DNA of 64,000 nt from CAADGU01 sp964581605 (GTDB lineage: Bacteria; Chloroflexota; Anaerolineae; Promineifilales; Promineifilaceae), in NCBI GenBank assembly GCA_964581605.1, contig CAZOPF010000007.1, forward strand, positions 1 to 64,000. The letters are read 5' to 3'. This document shows, piece by piece, positions 51,113-60,828 of this stretch (positions within the stretch are counted from its first letter, which is position 1; each line of letters starts with the position of its first letter). A program made the position numbers and the translations under genes. Under the pieces are notes generated by a model. The model saw nothing but the letters and a program-made list of their open reading frames with translations, made no database searches and was not told the origin of the DNA.

Positions 51113-53974
51113 TTACGGTGTGCAGATTTCCACACTCCAGCCGTTAAGTGTGCCCGCATCGGCCGAAGTGTACAGATCGGTCACTTCCAATGCCCAGTTG
51201 CCATTGCCGCTTTGCCCATCAAAGGCACTCAGGGGGTTGTTGGGGCTGAATGTGCCGTTGATGGTTGGTGTGCCAGCCGCACACTGGTTCTCTACTGGCG
51301 AGGCGGCTTCGTCGCTGAGGGTGGCATTGATGTTGTCGCCGGAGCAGCCATAGGTGGAAGCAGGCACACCGGGGCGGTCAATGATAGTCACGGCCGTGCC
51401 CGTCGTCTGGTTGCGCAGCACAAAGCGCAGATCGCCTACCCACACATGAGCCATGTTCACCGACACATTCAGATCCCCAATCGTACCCGCCCCACTGATC
51501 ACCAGGTTGGAGGTGATGGTGGATGTTCCATTTGGCAAGGGGATGGGCACATTGGTGCTGGTGTAGGTGGTGCAACTGCTGGGCGGCGGCGTGGCCGTTG
51601 GCGGTACGGGCGTATTGGTGGGGCCAGGCGTCGGGGTCGGCCCACTGCCCGTGATGCGCACATCATCTACGGCCGCTTCCACCAGACTGGCTCCCGAAGC
51701 ATCAGCCGCCGAGATGAGCAAATGGACCGTCTGCCCGGCAAAGCTGTTCAGGCTGCCACTAAAAGTAGCCCATACAGCGTCGTCATCATTAGCCGCGCCA
51801 AGTTCTTCAAAGACCGTTTGGGTGGAGCTACCTACCACCTGCACCCGCAGAAAGTCCGCACTGGAAGAGTTGGTGCCATGCGCCATGTAATAACTAAACG
51901 AAAGCGTGATACTACCTGACGCAGGCAGCGAGATATTCGGGGAACGGATAGACGTGGTGCCACCATCAATGTCATAACTACCGGCACTGCTGCCGGCCAA
52001 CCGCCCCGTCACCAGATCATTGCTGCCACTGACCGTTGTGCCCAACTGTTTGGCCCCGCTGCTGTTGGTATCTTCCGGGTTGCCCCGCTCCCATTGGCCT
52101 AAAGTAGCCGTATCCGTGCTATTAGGGTTCACTATCCAGCCCAGGTTGGTCTCGAAATTGTCAAAGAAGATGTCGCCGCTGGGTGGAGGTGTATTGGTTG
52201 ATGTGGGGGTATTGGTGGGTGTTGGCGTATTGCTGGGGGTGGGGGTGTTGGTCGGTGTACCTGTGTTTGTAGGCGTAGCTGTATTGGTAGGCGTGGCCGT
52301 ATTGGTGGCCGTATTGGTCGGTGTGGGGGTTGGGCCGCCAGAACAACCAGGGACGGTAAAGACACCGACGCGGGTTCGCCACTGATTGGCAGAATTGGCA
52401 GAGTAGTATTCATTGGTATACCAGAAAGAACAATCATTGGCCGGGTCAACAGCCATCGCCGCATAATCACCCCACCGGTTGGAGCCGGTTTGTGAACCGC
52501 TGCCGTTGATGAGAACGGCTTCCGTTTGCAATGTGCCCAATGGGTCGGTGGACAGACGGGTGGCGTAACGGATTCCCGGATTGATGGTGTTGCTGGACAC
52601 GGTGTAGCCGATAGCGATGTTCCCGTTTTTGTCCATAGCGATGCTGGGGTTTGTGCGGTCGTGCCCATCGCCAGGATCGTGGGTGCCCTGCTGGTAAAGC
52701 GTCCAACTGGCGCCTGTTTTGCGCAGTTCAAACCAGCGCACGGCCGCACCCACATTGCCCAATCCACCACCCACCACAAATGTGCCAACCAATGATTGGT
52801 GCGTGCCAAAGTTGCGATAGGGGAAGCGGAACATCGGCCATTCACCCAGGGCGTCAAAACGTTGAGTTGTGCCCAACTGGCGCACACAGTTGAAGTTGAA
52901 ATAGCCACAGGGGGTGTAGGTGAAGGAGGCGATGGGCAAGGTGGTGACCAGATTAAAGGTGGAGTTAGCCGGCGTGACCCAATCCACATCAAATTCCCGC
53001 AGTTCAATCCGGTCACTGCCGCCGCCATGATAGCTGTCGTCTTTGAAGGTGTAGAAGATATTGGGCGCGCCGGCCGGTGGGGCAGTGGGGCCATCCACAT
53101 CACTGGGCAAATAAAGATTGGTACCGCCGGTAAATTTCTGGAAAGTGGCCGAAGCGCCGGTTAACATGCGGGCACGGTCAAAGGCATAGGCGGTGTAGGT
53201 AGACTCATTGGCGGACATGTAATAGCCGTCCGGCCAGACGCCAAATTTGAAGTAGTCGGGGAAGGCACCAACGTTAAAGGTGTAGGTGTAATATGCGCCA
53301 GTGGGATCGGCCGTTTGGGAGATGGCAACGCACATATGGCTGGATTGGGCAAACTGGCTTAACAACCAGCGGTCGGCCAGGGGATCATACAAGACAATGG
53401 GATCGCCAGCGTTGGCGGTGCAGTTGCCACTTGACCACAATGCTCCCAGGTTAAACGGCCCACTGAGCAAAACGCCCGATTTGTTGTAAATGGCTATTTT
53501 GGTGGCGTTGACGGCATGGACGTAATGATTGGGGCCTACATCGCCGTTGATGTCGGGGGGGGTGCAGGTGCCACACCCGGCCGGATTACCGGTGGCGTCG
53601 AAGCTGAAGTCGAGGCTGGGGGTGAGGAGTGTGCCGCCCCCGGCTGGTTTGATGAGGGGATCGGTGGGGATGTTGGTGCGGTTCCAGGTGCCGCGCCGCC
53701 CCATATCGGCTTCAAACTGGTGCGGGTTGTGCCGGGGGTTGATTTCCCGGTTTAAGGTCGGTTCATCATCCCAGGATGATACCGGCAGGTCGCGCACGGC
53801 CGTACTCAACCCTGGCGTCACCGGTTCACTGACAAAATGGGTCTGGATGGGGTCTGGCTCTACGGCCGTGTTCAAAGTTGGCGCCGCCCCCTCTACCGGT
53901 TGGAAAAGGAGTAAAGTAACCAGATAAAAAACAAAAACAGTGATAAGGATTTTTCCTGTTAGCTTCATTCTCAA
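51113..53974 (-). CDS. Secreted protein with shared MAM-like module and C-terminal P-domain
   Basis: A 953-residue exported protein. Residues 1-30 are a signal peptide. Residues of about 100-545 are a large extracellular region (NHYVHAVNATKIAIYNKSG, KNGNIAIGYTVSS) seen in secreted proteins whose catalytic role I cannot assign. A Thr/Pro linker (about 546-590) leads to a jelly-roll module (about 600-775, IFFDNFETNLGW ... VEAAVDDVRI). The final 150 residues are a proprotein-convertase P-domain (NLVISGAGTIGDLNVSVNMAH ... GNWALEVTDL). AGGAG precedes the ATG. The module recurs in the two genes upstream on the same strand. Confidence 0.82.
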   Translation of the reverse strand: MRMKLTGKILITVFVFYLVTLLLFQPVEGAAPTLNTAVEPDPIQTHFVSEPVTPGLSTAVRDLPVSSWDDEPTLNREINPRHNPHQFEADMGRRGTWNRTNIPTDPLIKPAGGGTLLTPSLDFSFDATGNPAGCGTCTPPDINGDVGPNHYVHAVNATKIAIYNKSGVLLSGPFNLGALWSSGNCTANAGDPIVLYDPLADRWLLSQFAQSSHMCVAISQTADPTGAYYTYTFNVGAFPDYFKFGVWPDGYYMSANESTYTAYAFDRARMLTGASATFQKFTGGTNLYLPSDVDGPTAPPAGAPNIFYTFKDDSYHGGGSDRIELREFDVDWVTPANSTFNLVTTLPIASFTYTPCGYFNFNCVRQLGTTQRFDALGEWPMFRFPYRNFGTHQSLVGTFVVGGGLGNVGAAVRWFELRKTGASWTLYQQGTHDPGDGHDRTNPSIAMDKNGNIAIGYTVSSNTINPGIRYATRLSTDPLGTLQTEAVLINGSGSQTGSNRWGDYAAMAVDPANDCSFWYTNEYYSANSANQWRTRVGVFTVPGCSGGPTPTPTNTATNTATPTNTATPTNTGTPTNTPTPSNTPTPTNTPTSTNTPPPSGDIFFDNFETNLGWIVNPNSTDTATLGQWERGNPEDTNSSGAKQLGTTVSGSNDLVTGRLAGSSAGSYDIDGGTTSIRSPNISLPASGSITLSFSYYMAHGTNSSSADFLRVQVVGSSTQTVFEELGAANDDDAVWATFSGSLNSFAGQTVHLLISAADASGASLVEAAVDDVRITGSGPTPTPGPTNTPVPPTATPPPSSCTTYTSTNVPIPLPNGTSTITSNLVISGAGTIGDLNVSVNMAHVWVGDLRFVLRNQTTGTAVTIIDRPGVPASTYGCSGDNINATLSDEAASPVENQCAAGTPTINGTFSPNNPLSAFDGQSGNGNWALEVTDLYTSADAGTLNGWSVEICTP
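51650..52175 (-). repeat. Shared C-terminal module, copy 1
   Basis: About 175 codons encoding IFFDNFE...GW through VEAAVDDVRI, closely similar at the DNA level to the ends of the next two genes. In this copy a P-domain follows instead of a stop. Confidence 0.88.
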
Positions 53975-53989
53975 CTCCTGGGTAACGGT

Positions 53990-54045
53990 GGCTGGTTGTT
54001 GGGGGCTGGCGGCCGATACCAGCCATCAGCAACCAACAACCAGCC
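53990..54045. repeat. Heptamer array with perfect inverted arms
   Basis: GGCTGGTTGTTGG (53990-54002) is perfectly inverted at 54033-54045, with inner GGCTGG/CCAGCC (54004-54009, 54019-54024). It reads in 7-bp register (GGCTGGT, TGTTGGG, GGCTGGC, GGCCGAT, ACCAGCC, ATCAGCA, ACCAACA, ACCAGCC) and sits between two secreted-protein genes. Confidence 0.92.
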
Positions 54046-54056
54046 ACAACTTTCAT

Positions 54057-56150
54057 TTATGGTGAGGATGTGATCTGCACATCATCAATCGCCGCTTCCA
54101 CCAGACTGGCGGTAGAAGCATCGGCGGCCGAGATGAGGATGTATACTGTTTGTCCGGCAAAGCTGTTCAGGCTGCCGCTGAACAAGGCCCAGGCAGCGTC
54201 ATCATCATTAGCTGCACCTGTTTCCTGGAATACCTGTACGGTGGTGTTGCCCACCACCTGCACACGCAGGTAGTCGGCGCTGGACGAGTTATTCAGGTGC
54301 GCCATGTAATAACGGAACGACAGGGTGATGTTGCCTGAGGCTGGCAAGGTGATGTTGGGCGAACGGACGGAGGTTACCCCGCCGTCAATGTCGTAGCTGC
54401 CCGCGCTACTTCCGGCTAACGGGCCAGTGACCAGATCATTACTGCCACTATAGGTGGTGCCTAGCTGTTTGGTGCCGCTGCTGGTGGTGGTTTCGGGGTT
54501 GCCACGCACCCATTGGCCGGTAGTGGCCGTGTCTGTGCCGCTGGGGTTTACGGTCCAGCCCAGACTGGTTTCAAAGTTATCAAAGAAGATAGTGCCGCCC
54601 GGCGGAGGTGTGCTGGTGGGGCCAGGGGTAGGTGTGTTGGTCGGGGTAGGCGGCGGAGGGGTGGGCGTGGGATTGCCACCGCCGATAGCGGCATTGACGG
54701 CCGCCAGGGCATCAATTGTGCCATGTCCCCAATCCTGGTTTGGCCCGGCGCTGTAATTGCCGCCACAGTTGGAACCGTTCTGGCCGGAAAGGGGCACGGC
54801 CGTGTCTATAATAATTTGCTCCGTAGCCGCCACATTCCCCACCAGACCAGGGGCCGCATCCCAGATCAGGGCAACCAGGGCGGCCGTGTGCGGGCCAGCC
54901 ATGCTCGTGCCGCTCATCGTGCCATAGCCCGTGCCCGGCAGCGAGGAACGGATATTTTGGCCGGGGGCCATCACATCGGGGATGAAGGCACTGGGGTGAA
55001 TATCAGACACACCCCGGCTGCTGAAACTGGTGATCGTGCCGGGCAGGCTGCCGCCTGAATGTTGCACCGAGCCGGTGGTAAGCGACTGCTGATAATCACC
55101 TGGCGAGCGCAGGGTGGCACAGCCTGGCCCTTCATTCCCGGCCGAAACCTCCACGATGATACCGGCCGCTCGCAGCGCATTCACCTCATCCTGGAACTGC
55201 GAAGCATTGCCACCGGCATACCCCCAGGAGTTGTTGATAGAGTGGGGGGCCATGGCCGGGTCCGGGTTAGTACCGCTCAGATTCCAGGGCGCCAGATCCC
55301 ATTGGAAACATTCGGTAAAGGTGGCGTCGCTGCCGCTGCCAGAGTTGGTCATATTTTTGCAGTGAATGGTCTTGGCGCCCGGTGCGACCCCAATCTGATT
55401 GCTGCCGCCATCATCGCCGACCATCGTGCCGGTAGTGTGGGTGCCATGCCCGTGCCCATCGTTGGGAACGGTGGGGTAGGTGTCGGTGGCGTCCCACCAG
55501 CTATAGTTGTGGTTGGCGGAACTGCCATTCCAGCCGCGATAATGACTTTGTATGGCCGGATGATCCCAATCCAGCCCGGTATCATTACCGGCGACGACCA
55601 TACCCGCCCCGTTGTAACCCATTGCCCACACATCATTGGCATTGATGAAGGTGATGTTGGACTCAATGGCTTCTGGTGTGTCTGGCGCATCAGGGTTGAC
55701 ATAGGGGATGTCTAGTTGGAACTGGTGGTTGGCCGTAATGCGAGCCACATCCGGGCGGGCAGCTACCGCCATGAGCAATGCCTGGTTCCCGCTTTGGACG
55801 TAGATTTTGTTGGCGATGTAGAAGGCCTGATAGTTGATTCCCTGTTTATCCAGGTAATCACGCAGCCCTTTTTGGGTGGCGTCGGCCGTTGTCATCAAAG
55901 CATTCAATACATATTCTCCTTTGGCTTCTTTGCTTTCCAGGGCATAAGCGCCAGACAGGTCAGCTTTGGCTGTCATCCAGATGAAAAAGTCGGTTTCTGA
56001 TTGCACAGCCAGTTGCTCCAAAACGAGCGGCTCGATTTTGGTTTGTACGTCCTGGGGATCGGCCGCGAGCGTTTGCTGCCGGAAAATACCCGAAGCCAGC
56101 AGAGTTACGAACAAGAGAATGCCTATAATTGTCCATCGTTTTGCGTTCAT
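54057..56150 (-). CDS. Secreted subtilisin-family serine protease (S8)
   Basis: A 697-residue exported protease. Signal peptide residues 1-29, an inhibitor-I9-like propeptide (about 40-145), then the S8 domain (about 165-490) with a complete catalytic triad: Asp190 (NDTGLDWDHP), His235 (HGHGTHTTG) and Ser416 (SGTSMAGPH), plus oxyanion Asn308 (INNSWG). A Pro/Thr linker (PTPTPPPPTPTNTP) leads to the shared C-terminal module. GGAGGAA precedes the ATG. It is flanked by the P-domain protein and the M14 carboxypeptidase in the same orientation, forming an extracellular protein-degradation set. Confidence 0.93.
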   Translation of the reverse strand: MNAKRWTIIGILLFVTLLASGIFRQQTLAADPQDVQTKIEPLVLEQLAVQSETDFFIWMTAKADLSGAYALESKEAKGEYVLNALMTTADATQKGLRDYLDKQGINYQAFYIANKIYVQSGNQALLMAVAARPDVARITANHQFQLDIPYVNPDAPDTPEAIESNITFINANDVWAMGYNGAGMVVAGNDTGLDWDHPAIQSHYRGWNGSSANHNYSWWDATDTYPTVPNDGHGHGTHTTGTMVGDDGGSNQIGVAPGAKTIHCKNMTNSGSGSDATFTECFQWDLAPWNLSGTNPDPAMAPHSINNSWGYAGGNASQFQDEVNALRAAGIIVEVSAGNEGPGCATLRSPGDYQQSLTTGSVQHSGGSLPGTITSFSSRGVSDIHPSAFIPDVMAPGQNIRSSLPGTGYGTMSGTSMAGPHTAALVALIWDAAPGLVGNVAATEQIIIDTAVPLSGQNGSNCGGNYSAGPNQDWGHGTIDALAAVNAAIGGGNPTPTPPPPTPTNTPTPGPTSTPPPGGTIFFDNFETSLGWTVNPSGTDTATTGQWVRGNPETTTSSGTKQLGTTYSGSNDLVTGPLAGSSAGSYDIDGGVTSVRSPNITLPASGNITLSFRYYMAHLNNSSSADYLRVQVVGNTTVQVFQETGAANDDDAAWALFSGSLNSFAGQTVYILISAADASTASLVEAAIDDVQITSSP
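54064..54600 (-). repeat. Shared C-terminal module, copy 2
   Basis: IFFDNFETSLGW through VEAAIDDVQI at the end of the subtilase, homologous to copies 1 and 3. The DNA stays alignable throughout. Confidence 0.88.
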
Positions 56151-56170
56151 TTGTCTTCCTCCATAAAAAA

Positions 56171-56262
56171 TGGGAGCAATGGAGCAGAGGGGCTGAGGAG
56201 CAGAGGGGAATCTTGTTCTCTCCTCCGCTCCTTTTCTCCTCCGCTCCTCCGCTCAAAATTAA
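56171..56262. repeat. GAGGAGCAG / CTCCTCCGCTC inverted word array
   Basis: Repeats of GGAGCA/GAGGAGC words on the left and CTCCTCCGCTCC words on the right form an imperfect inverted array between the carboxypeptidase and subtilase genes. Confidence 0.75.
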
Positions 56263-58550
56263 GGGGTTGATTCAATTCGCACATCATCTACGGCCGCTTC
56301 CACCAGGCTGGCCCCAGAAGCATCGGCGGCGGAGATGAGAATGTATACTGTTTGCCCGGCAAAGCTGTTCAGGCTGCCGCTGAATGTGGCCCAGGCCGCG
56401 TCATCATCATTGGCTGCCCCCAACTCTTCCAGGACGGTTTGTGTGCTGCTGCCTACTACCTGGACCCGCAAGAAGTCAGCGCTGGAGGAGTTGTTCAGGT
56501 GGGCCATGTAGTAACTGAAGGAGAGGGTGATATTGCCGCTGGCAGGCAGCGTGATGTTGGGCGAACGGATGGAAGTTGTGCCGCCATCAATGTCATAACT
56601 GCCGGCGCCGCTCCCGGCTAATGGCCCTGTCACCAGGTCATTGCTGCCGCTGACGGTGGTGCCCTGTTGTTTGGTGCCGCTGCTGCTGGTGGTTTCGGGG
56701 TTGGCCCGCTGCCATTGGCCCAGGGTGGCGGTGTCTGTGCCGTTGGGGTTTACCGTCCAGCCCAGGTTGCTCTCGAAGTTGTCGAAGAAGATAGTGCCGC
56801 CGGGTGGTGGGGTGTTCGTTGGGCCAGGTGTAGCGGTAGGGCCGGGGGTGGGTGATGGGGTGGGTGTGGGGCCGCTGCCGATGTGCAGGAAGATGGCAGA
56901 GACCGCGCCCCAGTTGTTGTTGGCGTCACGGCCGCGCAGGTATAGGGTGTGACGGCCGTTGCTCCAGCCGGTGGTATTGATACTGGCGGTGACGTTTTCA
57001 ATGGTGCTGTTGAATGTGCCATCAGAGGCGGACATGGCGACGGCCGTGCCGCCAGCCCAGGGCGGCGTATCCACATAATACTCAGCAGCAGCAATCGTCT
57101 GAGTAGGTTCTGTGCCGTTGCTGTTGTTAAAGCGCGTGTCATTGATGCTGGCCGTCAGGTTGACCACCGTCCCGGCGGGCACGCCGGGCGGTGTAGAACC
57201 CTGGTTGAGAGCCACACTCAGCGCGTCTGGTCCGGCCGGGGTCATGTAGGGGGTGCGGGCCACTTTGAGCGCATACATCAGCGAGGGCATGTTGGCGGGC
57301 AGCAAGGTATTGGTGAAATAGCTGCACGTTTCAAAGAATTGGGTGCCCAATTCATAGGTGTAGGCCGCTACACCCAATTCGCCATAGATGTAATCGTCCG
57401 TGGTGCCGTCAGTGGGGTAGAGGCCAATGGCCTGTTCTGGCGTGTGGTTATTGAAGTAGGCCAGTTTGCGTCCCAGCGTTTGCAGTTGGGTGCCGTTGCC
57501 GGTGGGGTTGCTGGTGTAACCCCAGGGCCACAGCAGCAGCCGCCCGGAGCTGTGGATGTCCAGATACAGGCCGGTCGCATCCAATGGGGCTGGCGTACTC
57601 TCGCCTGAGCCGCGCTGGTCGGGGAAGATAGACAGGGCGTAATTCATCACCGCCTGCACTTCTGGTTCAGAACCGGCACTGGCGCCACGATACGTTTCGC
57701 TGCATTGGCTGCCGCTGGAACCGCCGCAGCAGCCCCAGTTGTAGGTGAAGTTGCGGTTGAGGTCGGCCCCCCGGCTGTTGCTGGTAGCGCCACAGTAGTT
57801 CTGGTTGGTGTTTTTGCGCCAGAGGATGCCGGTCTCGGCCTGTTTACGGCCGTCGGGATTGGTATGCAGCATCATATGCACTTCGTGGTAATCCAAAATC
57901 CAGGTAATATCCGGGTCTGTGCCATAGCCGCTGACCAGATTTTCCGCCAGACGGGTGATGAGTTCGGCCGTTGTGTATTCGCGGGCGTGAATGGCGCTGG
58001 TGATAAAGATTTTGGGTTTGGGGCCGGGAATGGCGGAGTTGGTCAGTTTGAGAACCATCATGTCGTACCCTGGCTGGCCACCGGCCGTTACCTTTTCCCA
58101 GGAGTTACCCGCATCGCTCCAGGTTGCCAGGGTGGGGTAATTTGTGGCAATGTTTTGGGCGGTGGTGAAGGTTTCTTCTACAGTGCGGTAGCAGGAGTAG
58201 CCGGGGATGGATTCTGTGCCGGGATCAACAGGTTTGACGGACTCGGCATATTGTTTGGTGAGCGCTTCGTCCACTTCTGCTTGCAGGCCGGATTTAAGCA
58301 GATTGTTGTATTCTTCCTGGGTTATGGCCAGCAGCAGATATCCTTTTTCATAATTAGATTCCAGCGGTTCAAAGGAGATGGCGATTTTGCGGCCCATTTC
58401 TATATCATCAAAATAGACGCGCACAACCAGACCATCGTCGGGAATGGCTTCGGCTAATACATCCCCTTTTGGAAAAGAGCGGGCCGGCCAGGCAACGGCC
58501 GTTGCCAGACCAATCAGTACCAACAGAATAATCAATCGCTTCTTCTGCAT
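56259..58550 (-). CDS. Secreted M14 zinc carboxypeptidase
   Basis: A 763-residue exported metallopeptidase. Signal peptide residues 1-25; carboxypeptidase A-like domain (about 120-440) with zinc ligands His188 and Glu191 (HAREYTT) and His333 (LDIHSSG), and the catalytic Glu400 (YTYELGT). An Ig-like/CARDB-type segment (about 450-575), a Pro/Thr linker and the shared C-terminal module complete it. GAGGAGGAAG precedes the ATG. It would trim C-terminal residues from peptides released by the adjacent subtilase. Confidence 0.93.
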   Translation of the reverse strand: MQKKRLIILLVLIGLATAVAWPARSFPKGDVLAEAIPDDGLVVRVYFDDIEMGRKIAISFEPLESNYEKGYLLLAITQEEYNNLLKSGLQAEVDEALTKQYAESVKPVDPGTESIPGYSCYRTVEETFTTAQNIATNYPTLATWSDAGNSWEKVTAGGQPGYDMMVLKLTNSAIPGPKPKIFITSAIHAREYTTAELITRLAENLVSGYGTDPDITWILDYHEVHMMLHTNPDGRKQAETGILWRKNTNQNYCGATSNSRGADLNRNFTYNWGCCGGSSGSQCSETYRGASAGSEPEVQAVMNYALSIFPDQRGSGESTPAPLDATGLYLDIHSSGRLLLWPWGYTSNPTGNGTQLQTLGRKLAYFNNHTPEQAIGLYPTDGTTDDYIYGELGVAAYTYELGTQFFETCSYFTNTLLPANMPSLMYALKVARTPYMTPAGPDALSVALNQGSTPPGVPAGTVVNLTASINDTRFNNSNGTEPTQTIAAAEYYVDTPPWAGGTAVAMSASDGTFNSTIENVTASINTTGWSNGRHTLYLRGRDANNNWGAVSAIFLHIGSGPTPTPSPTPGPTATPGPTNTPPPGGTIFFDNFESNLGWTVNPNGTDTATLGQWQRANPETTSSSGTKQQGTTVSGSNDLVTGPLAGSGAGSYDIDGGTTSIRSPNITLPASGNITLSFSYYMAHLNNSSSADFLRVQVVGSSTQTVLEELGAANDDDAAWATFSGSLNSFAGQTVYILISAADASGASLVEAAVDDVRIESTP
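56268..56805 (-). repeat. Shared C-terminal module, copy 3
   Basis: IFFDNFESNLGW through VEAAVDDVRI at the end of the M14 carboxypeptidase, homologous to copies 1 and 2. Confidence 0.88.
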
Positions 58551-58950
58551 ATCACTTCCTCCTCGTTTGGTAAAACTGAATGAGAGGCCAGGTGACAGAT
58601 GTGCCTGCCCTGACCAATCTTTGTCAATAAATTCAAACGCTCAAAATGATAGTGAGACCACCCCCTTTCATGTGGATTTGAAATGATGCAGCCCGGCTTT
58701 CAGGTTTGTTTATAGGATGGAACACGTTGTACTCCACCAGAATAAGGCTGTGTACTAATCTTGATTGTCGAATAACAAAGGTGTACCAGATGTTGTACTG
58801 ATGCTCTGGCTTTCAGAGATTCCAATACGGGGGCCAGGTGAGTTTTTTGGGCTGAGAAGTTTAGTTATTGCAGGTTGATACTGTGCAAAATTCTAGCCTG
58901 TCAGTGAGGAATGTCAAGATATTTGCAAATGCAACGAAATATGGGCTAAA

Positions 58951-58979
58951 TTGACCATGTTTTAGAGCCGCTCTATACT
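58951..58979 (+). promoter_or_regulatory. Sigma70-like promoter for the decarboxylase gene
   Basis: TTGACC at 58951-58956 and TATACT at 58974-58979 with an ideal 17-base spacer, 38 bases before the ATG at 59018. The rest of the 467-base stretch 58551-59017 has no gene I can support; it is AT-rich and probably carries regulatory DNA. Confidence 0.7.
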
Positions 58980-59017
58980 TTGGCTAACTAGAAGTTTGCT
59001 ACCTATTGGAGGCATTT

Positions 59018-60451
59018 ATGGTCGGAGCGCATCCGGTTATTGGTTGGGAATCAATAGAACCACCACCAGAGGGGTATCGGTTTAATGCGTATTTACAGGT
59101 ACGGCACGGCCGTCTCCACTTTGAAGAGCTTGATCTCGCCAGCCTGTTCACGGCCGAAACGCCCGCCCCCCATACCTTGCCCAGCCCGTTGGAAGTTGTC
59201 TACTTGCCGCTCATTCGCCAGAAGATTGGGGCCATGAACCAAGTGTTTGCGGAGGTGATTCAGGAGGTGGGGTATGGCGGCCGTTTCCATTACACCTATG
59301 CCTCCAAAGCGAATGCGGCCGAAGAGGTGATTCGCACCACCCTGAGCGCCGGCGCACACCACGAAATGTCCTCCACTGTGGATGTGGATATTGCCAAAAT
59401 CATGATCCAACGTGGCCTATTGCCTCCTGATCGTCTGATTGTGTGCAATGGCTTTAAGGCAGCCGGTTCCCAATATGCAGCCAACATTTTGCATTTGCGC
59501 CAGATTCACCAAAACCTGATCCCTGTGATTGAAGATATGGGGGAACTATCACCGCTGATTTCTTCCGGCCACTCGTTTGAAGTGGGTCTGCGCATGAAAA
59601 GTTACGGCCATCATGCCAGTGAAACAGAGATGCAGGCGGCCAATTCCCGCTTTGGCCTGAGCCTGGATGACATCTGGAAAGCGGCCGATTACATTGCCGC
59701 CGCGCCCAACCTGAAGCTGGTGATGTACCACAACATGGTGGGCAGCCAGATTACCGACCCGGAGGCGTTTGTGAACTGGCTGAAACCGGGCATTGAGGTG
59801 TATGCCCGGCTGCGGCAGCGCCACCATGATCTGCATATTTTCAACTTTGGCGGGGGGATGCCGGTGGCGATGACGCTGGATTTCCACTTTGATTATCACG
59901 ACTTTGTACGGCGGTTACTGCGGACGCTGCAAGAAACCTGCCGCCGCTATAATGTGCCCGCGCCAGATGTGATGGGGGAGTACGGCCGTTACACCACCGC
60001 CGAACATGGCGCCCACCTCTTTTCCGTCGTCACCGCCAAAGAGAACAACTCCAACCTGCCCTGGTATATCATTGATGGCTCGATTATGAGCTCCTTCCCT
60101 GACAGTTGGGCATTGGGCGAACATTTCATCGTACTGCCGCTCAATCATCTGGATAAACCATTCCAACAGGTACAGTTAGGTGGCATCACCTGTGACAGCG
60201 ACGATGTATACCCACCCAAATCCAGCCAGTCGCCGCTCTACCTGCCGGTAGAAACGGATGGGCTGATGCTCGGCTTTTTCAGCGTCGGTGCATACCAGGA
60301 GATGTTGGGCGGGGTACGTGGCAGCAAACATTGTGTCTTGCCGGAAGCCTATGAACTGGTAGTGGATCGCGTGGACGACGCCTACCAATTCCAAATCCTG
60401 CACGGTCAAACCCCCGACGACGTGCTCCGCAACCTCGGTTACCAGATGTGA
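59018..60451 (+). CDS. PLP-dependent arginine/diaminopimelate-type decarboxylase
   Basis: A 477-residue fold-type III PLP decarboxylase. The PLP lysine is Lys97 (YTYASKANAAEEV). HNMVGSQ is the HxGSQ motif, FNFGGGMPV the Gly loop, MGEYGRYT the phosphate-binding EPGR-like motif, and ITCDSDDVYPP the CDSxD that enters the active site across the dimer. These fit the arginine decarboxylase (SpeA) branch best, but SpeA proteins are about 630 residues and carry an inserted domain absent here, so ornithine or diaminopimelate specificity cannot be excluded. GGAGG lies 6 bases before the ATG, and a good promoter precedes it. Confidence 0.8.
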   Translation: MVGAHPVIGWESIEPPPEGYRFNAYLQVRHGRLHFEELDLASLFTAETPAPHTLPSPLEVVYLPLIRQKIGAMNQVFAEVIQEVGYGGRFHYTYASKANAAEEVIRTTLSAGAHHEMSSTVDVDIAKIMIQRGLLPPDRLIVCNGFKAAGSQYAANILHLRQIHQNLIPVIEDMGELSPLISSGHSFEVGLRMKSYGHHASETEMQAANSRFGLSLDDIWKAADYIAAAPNLKLVMYHNMVGSQITDPEAFVNWLKPGIEVYARLRQRHHDLHIFNFGGGMPVAMTLDFHFDYHDFVRRLLRTLQETCRRYNVPAPDVMGEYGRYTTAEHGAHLFSVVTAKENNSNLPWYIIDGSIMSSFPDSWALGEHFIVLPLNHLDKPFQQVQLGGITCDSDDVYPPKSSQSPLYLPVETDGLMLGFFSVGAYQEMLGGVRGSKHCVLPEAYELVVDRVDDAYQFQILHGQTPDDVLRNLGYQM

Positions 60452-60509
60452 GCCGGTTGACCATTGTCCTCCATTGGCGTATGATAAATCGGGTTCGTAG
60501 TTCAACAGC

Positions 60510-60828
60510 ATGATCATTATTGAGACGTTAGTTTTTACAAAACAAGTGCAAACGCTCCTTACAGATGATGAATACAGACAGTTACAAACGGAGCTTGTCG
60601 CCCGTCCTGATACAGAAGTCATTATTCCTGGTGGAGGTGGTTTGCGGAAAGCCCGTTGGGGGCTTTCGTGGAAAAGGTAAACGGGGCGGGATAAGAGTGA
60701 TTTACTATTGGGCAGTTCAACAGGACAAATTGTTGATGCTTTTGTTATACCCCAAAAATGTTCAAGACAATTTATCCCCATCTCAGCTAAAAATGCTCAG
60801 GCAGATTGTGGAAGGTGAATTTTTATGA
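60510..60828 (+). pseudogene. RelE/HigB-type toxin gene with a one-base frameshift
   Basis: From an ATG at 60510 the frame reads MIIIETLVFTKQV ... GGGGLRKARWG, typical of RelE/HigB toxins, then hits a stop after LSWKR. The next frame continues GFRGKGKRGGIRVIYYW ... LYPKNVQDNLSPSQLKML, the rest of the same domain. Removing one G from the GGGGG run near 60657-60661 rejoins them as LRKARWGFRGKGKRGGIRV. As assembled the toxin is inactive. Either it is truly inactivated or the homopolymer is miscalled. The end overlaps the antitoxin start (ATGA). Confidence 0.85.

Noticed and set aside
52190..52335. A separate minisatellite
   Set aside because: The repeats encode the Thr/Pro-rich linker of the P-domain protein, so the repetition is explained by coding.
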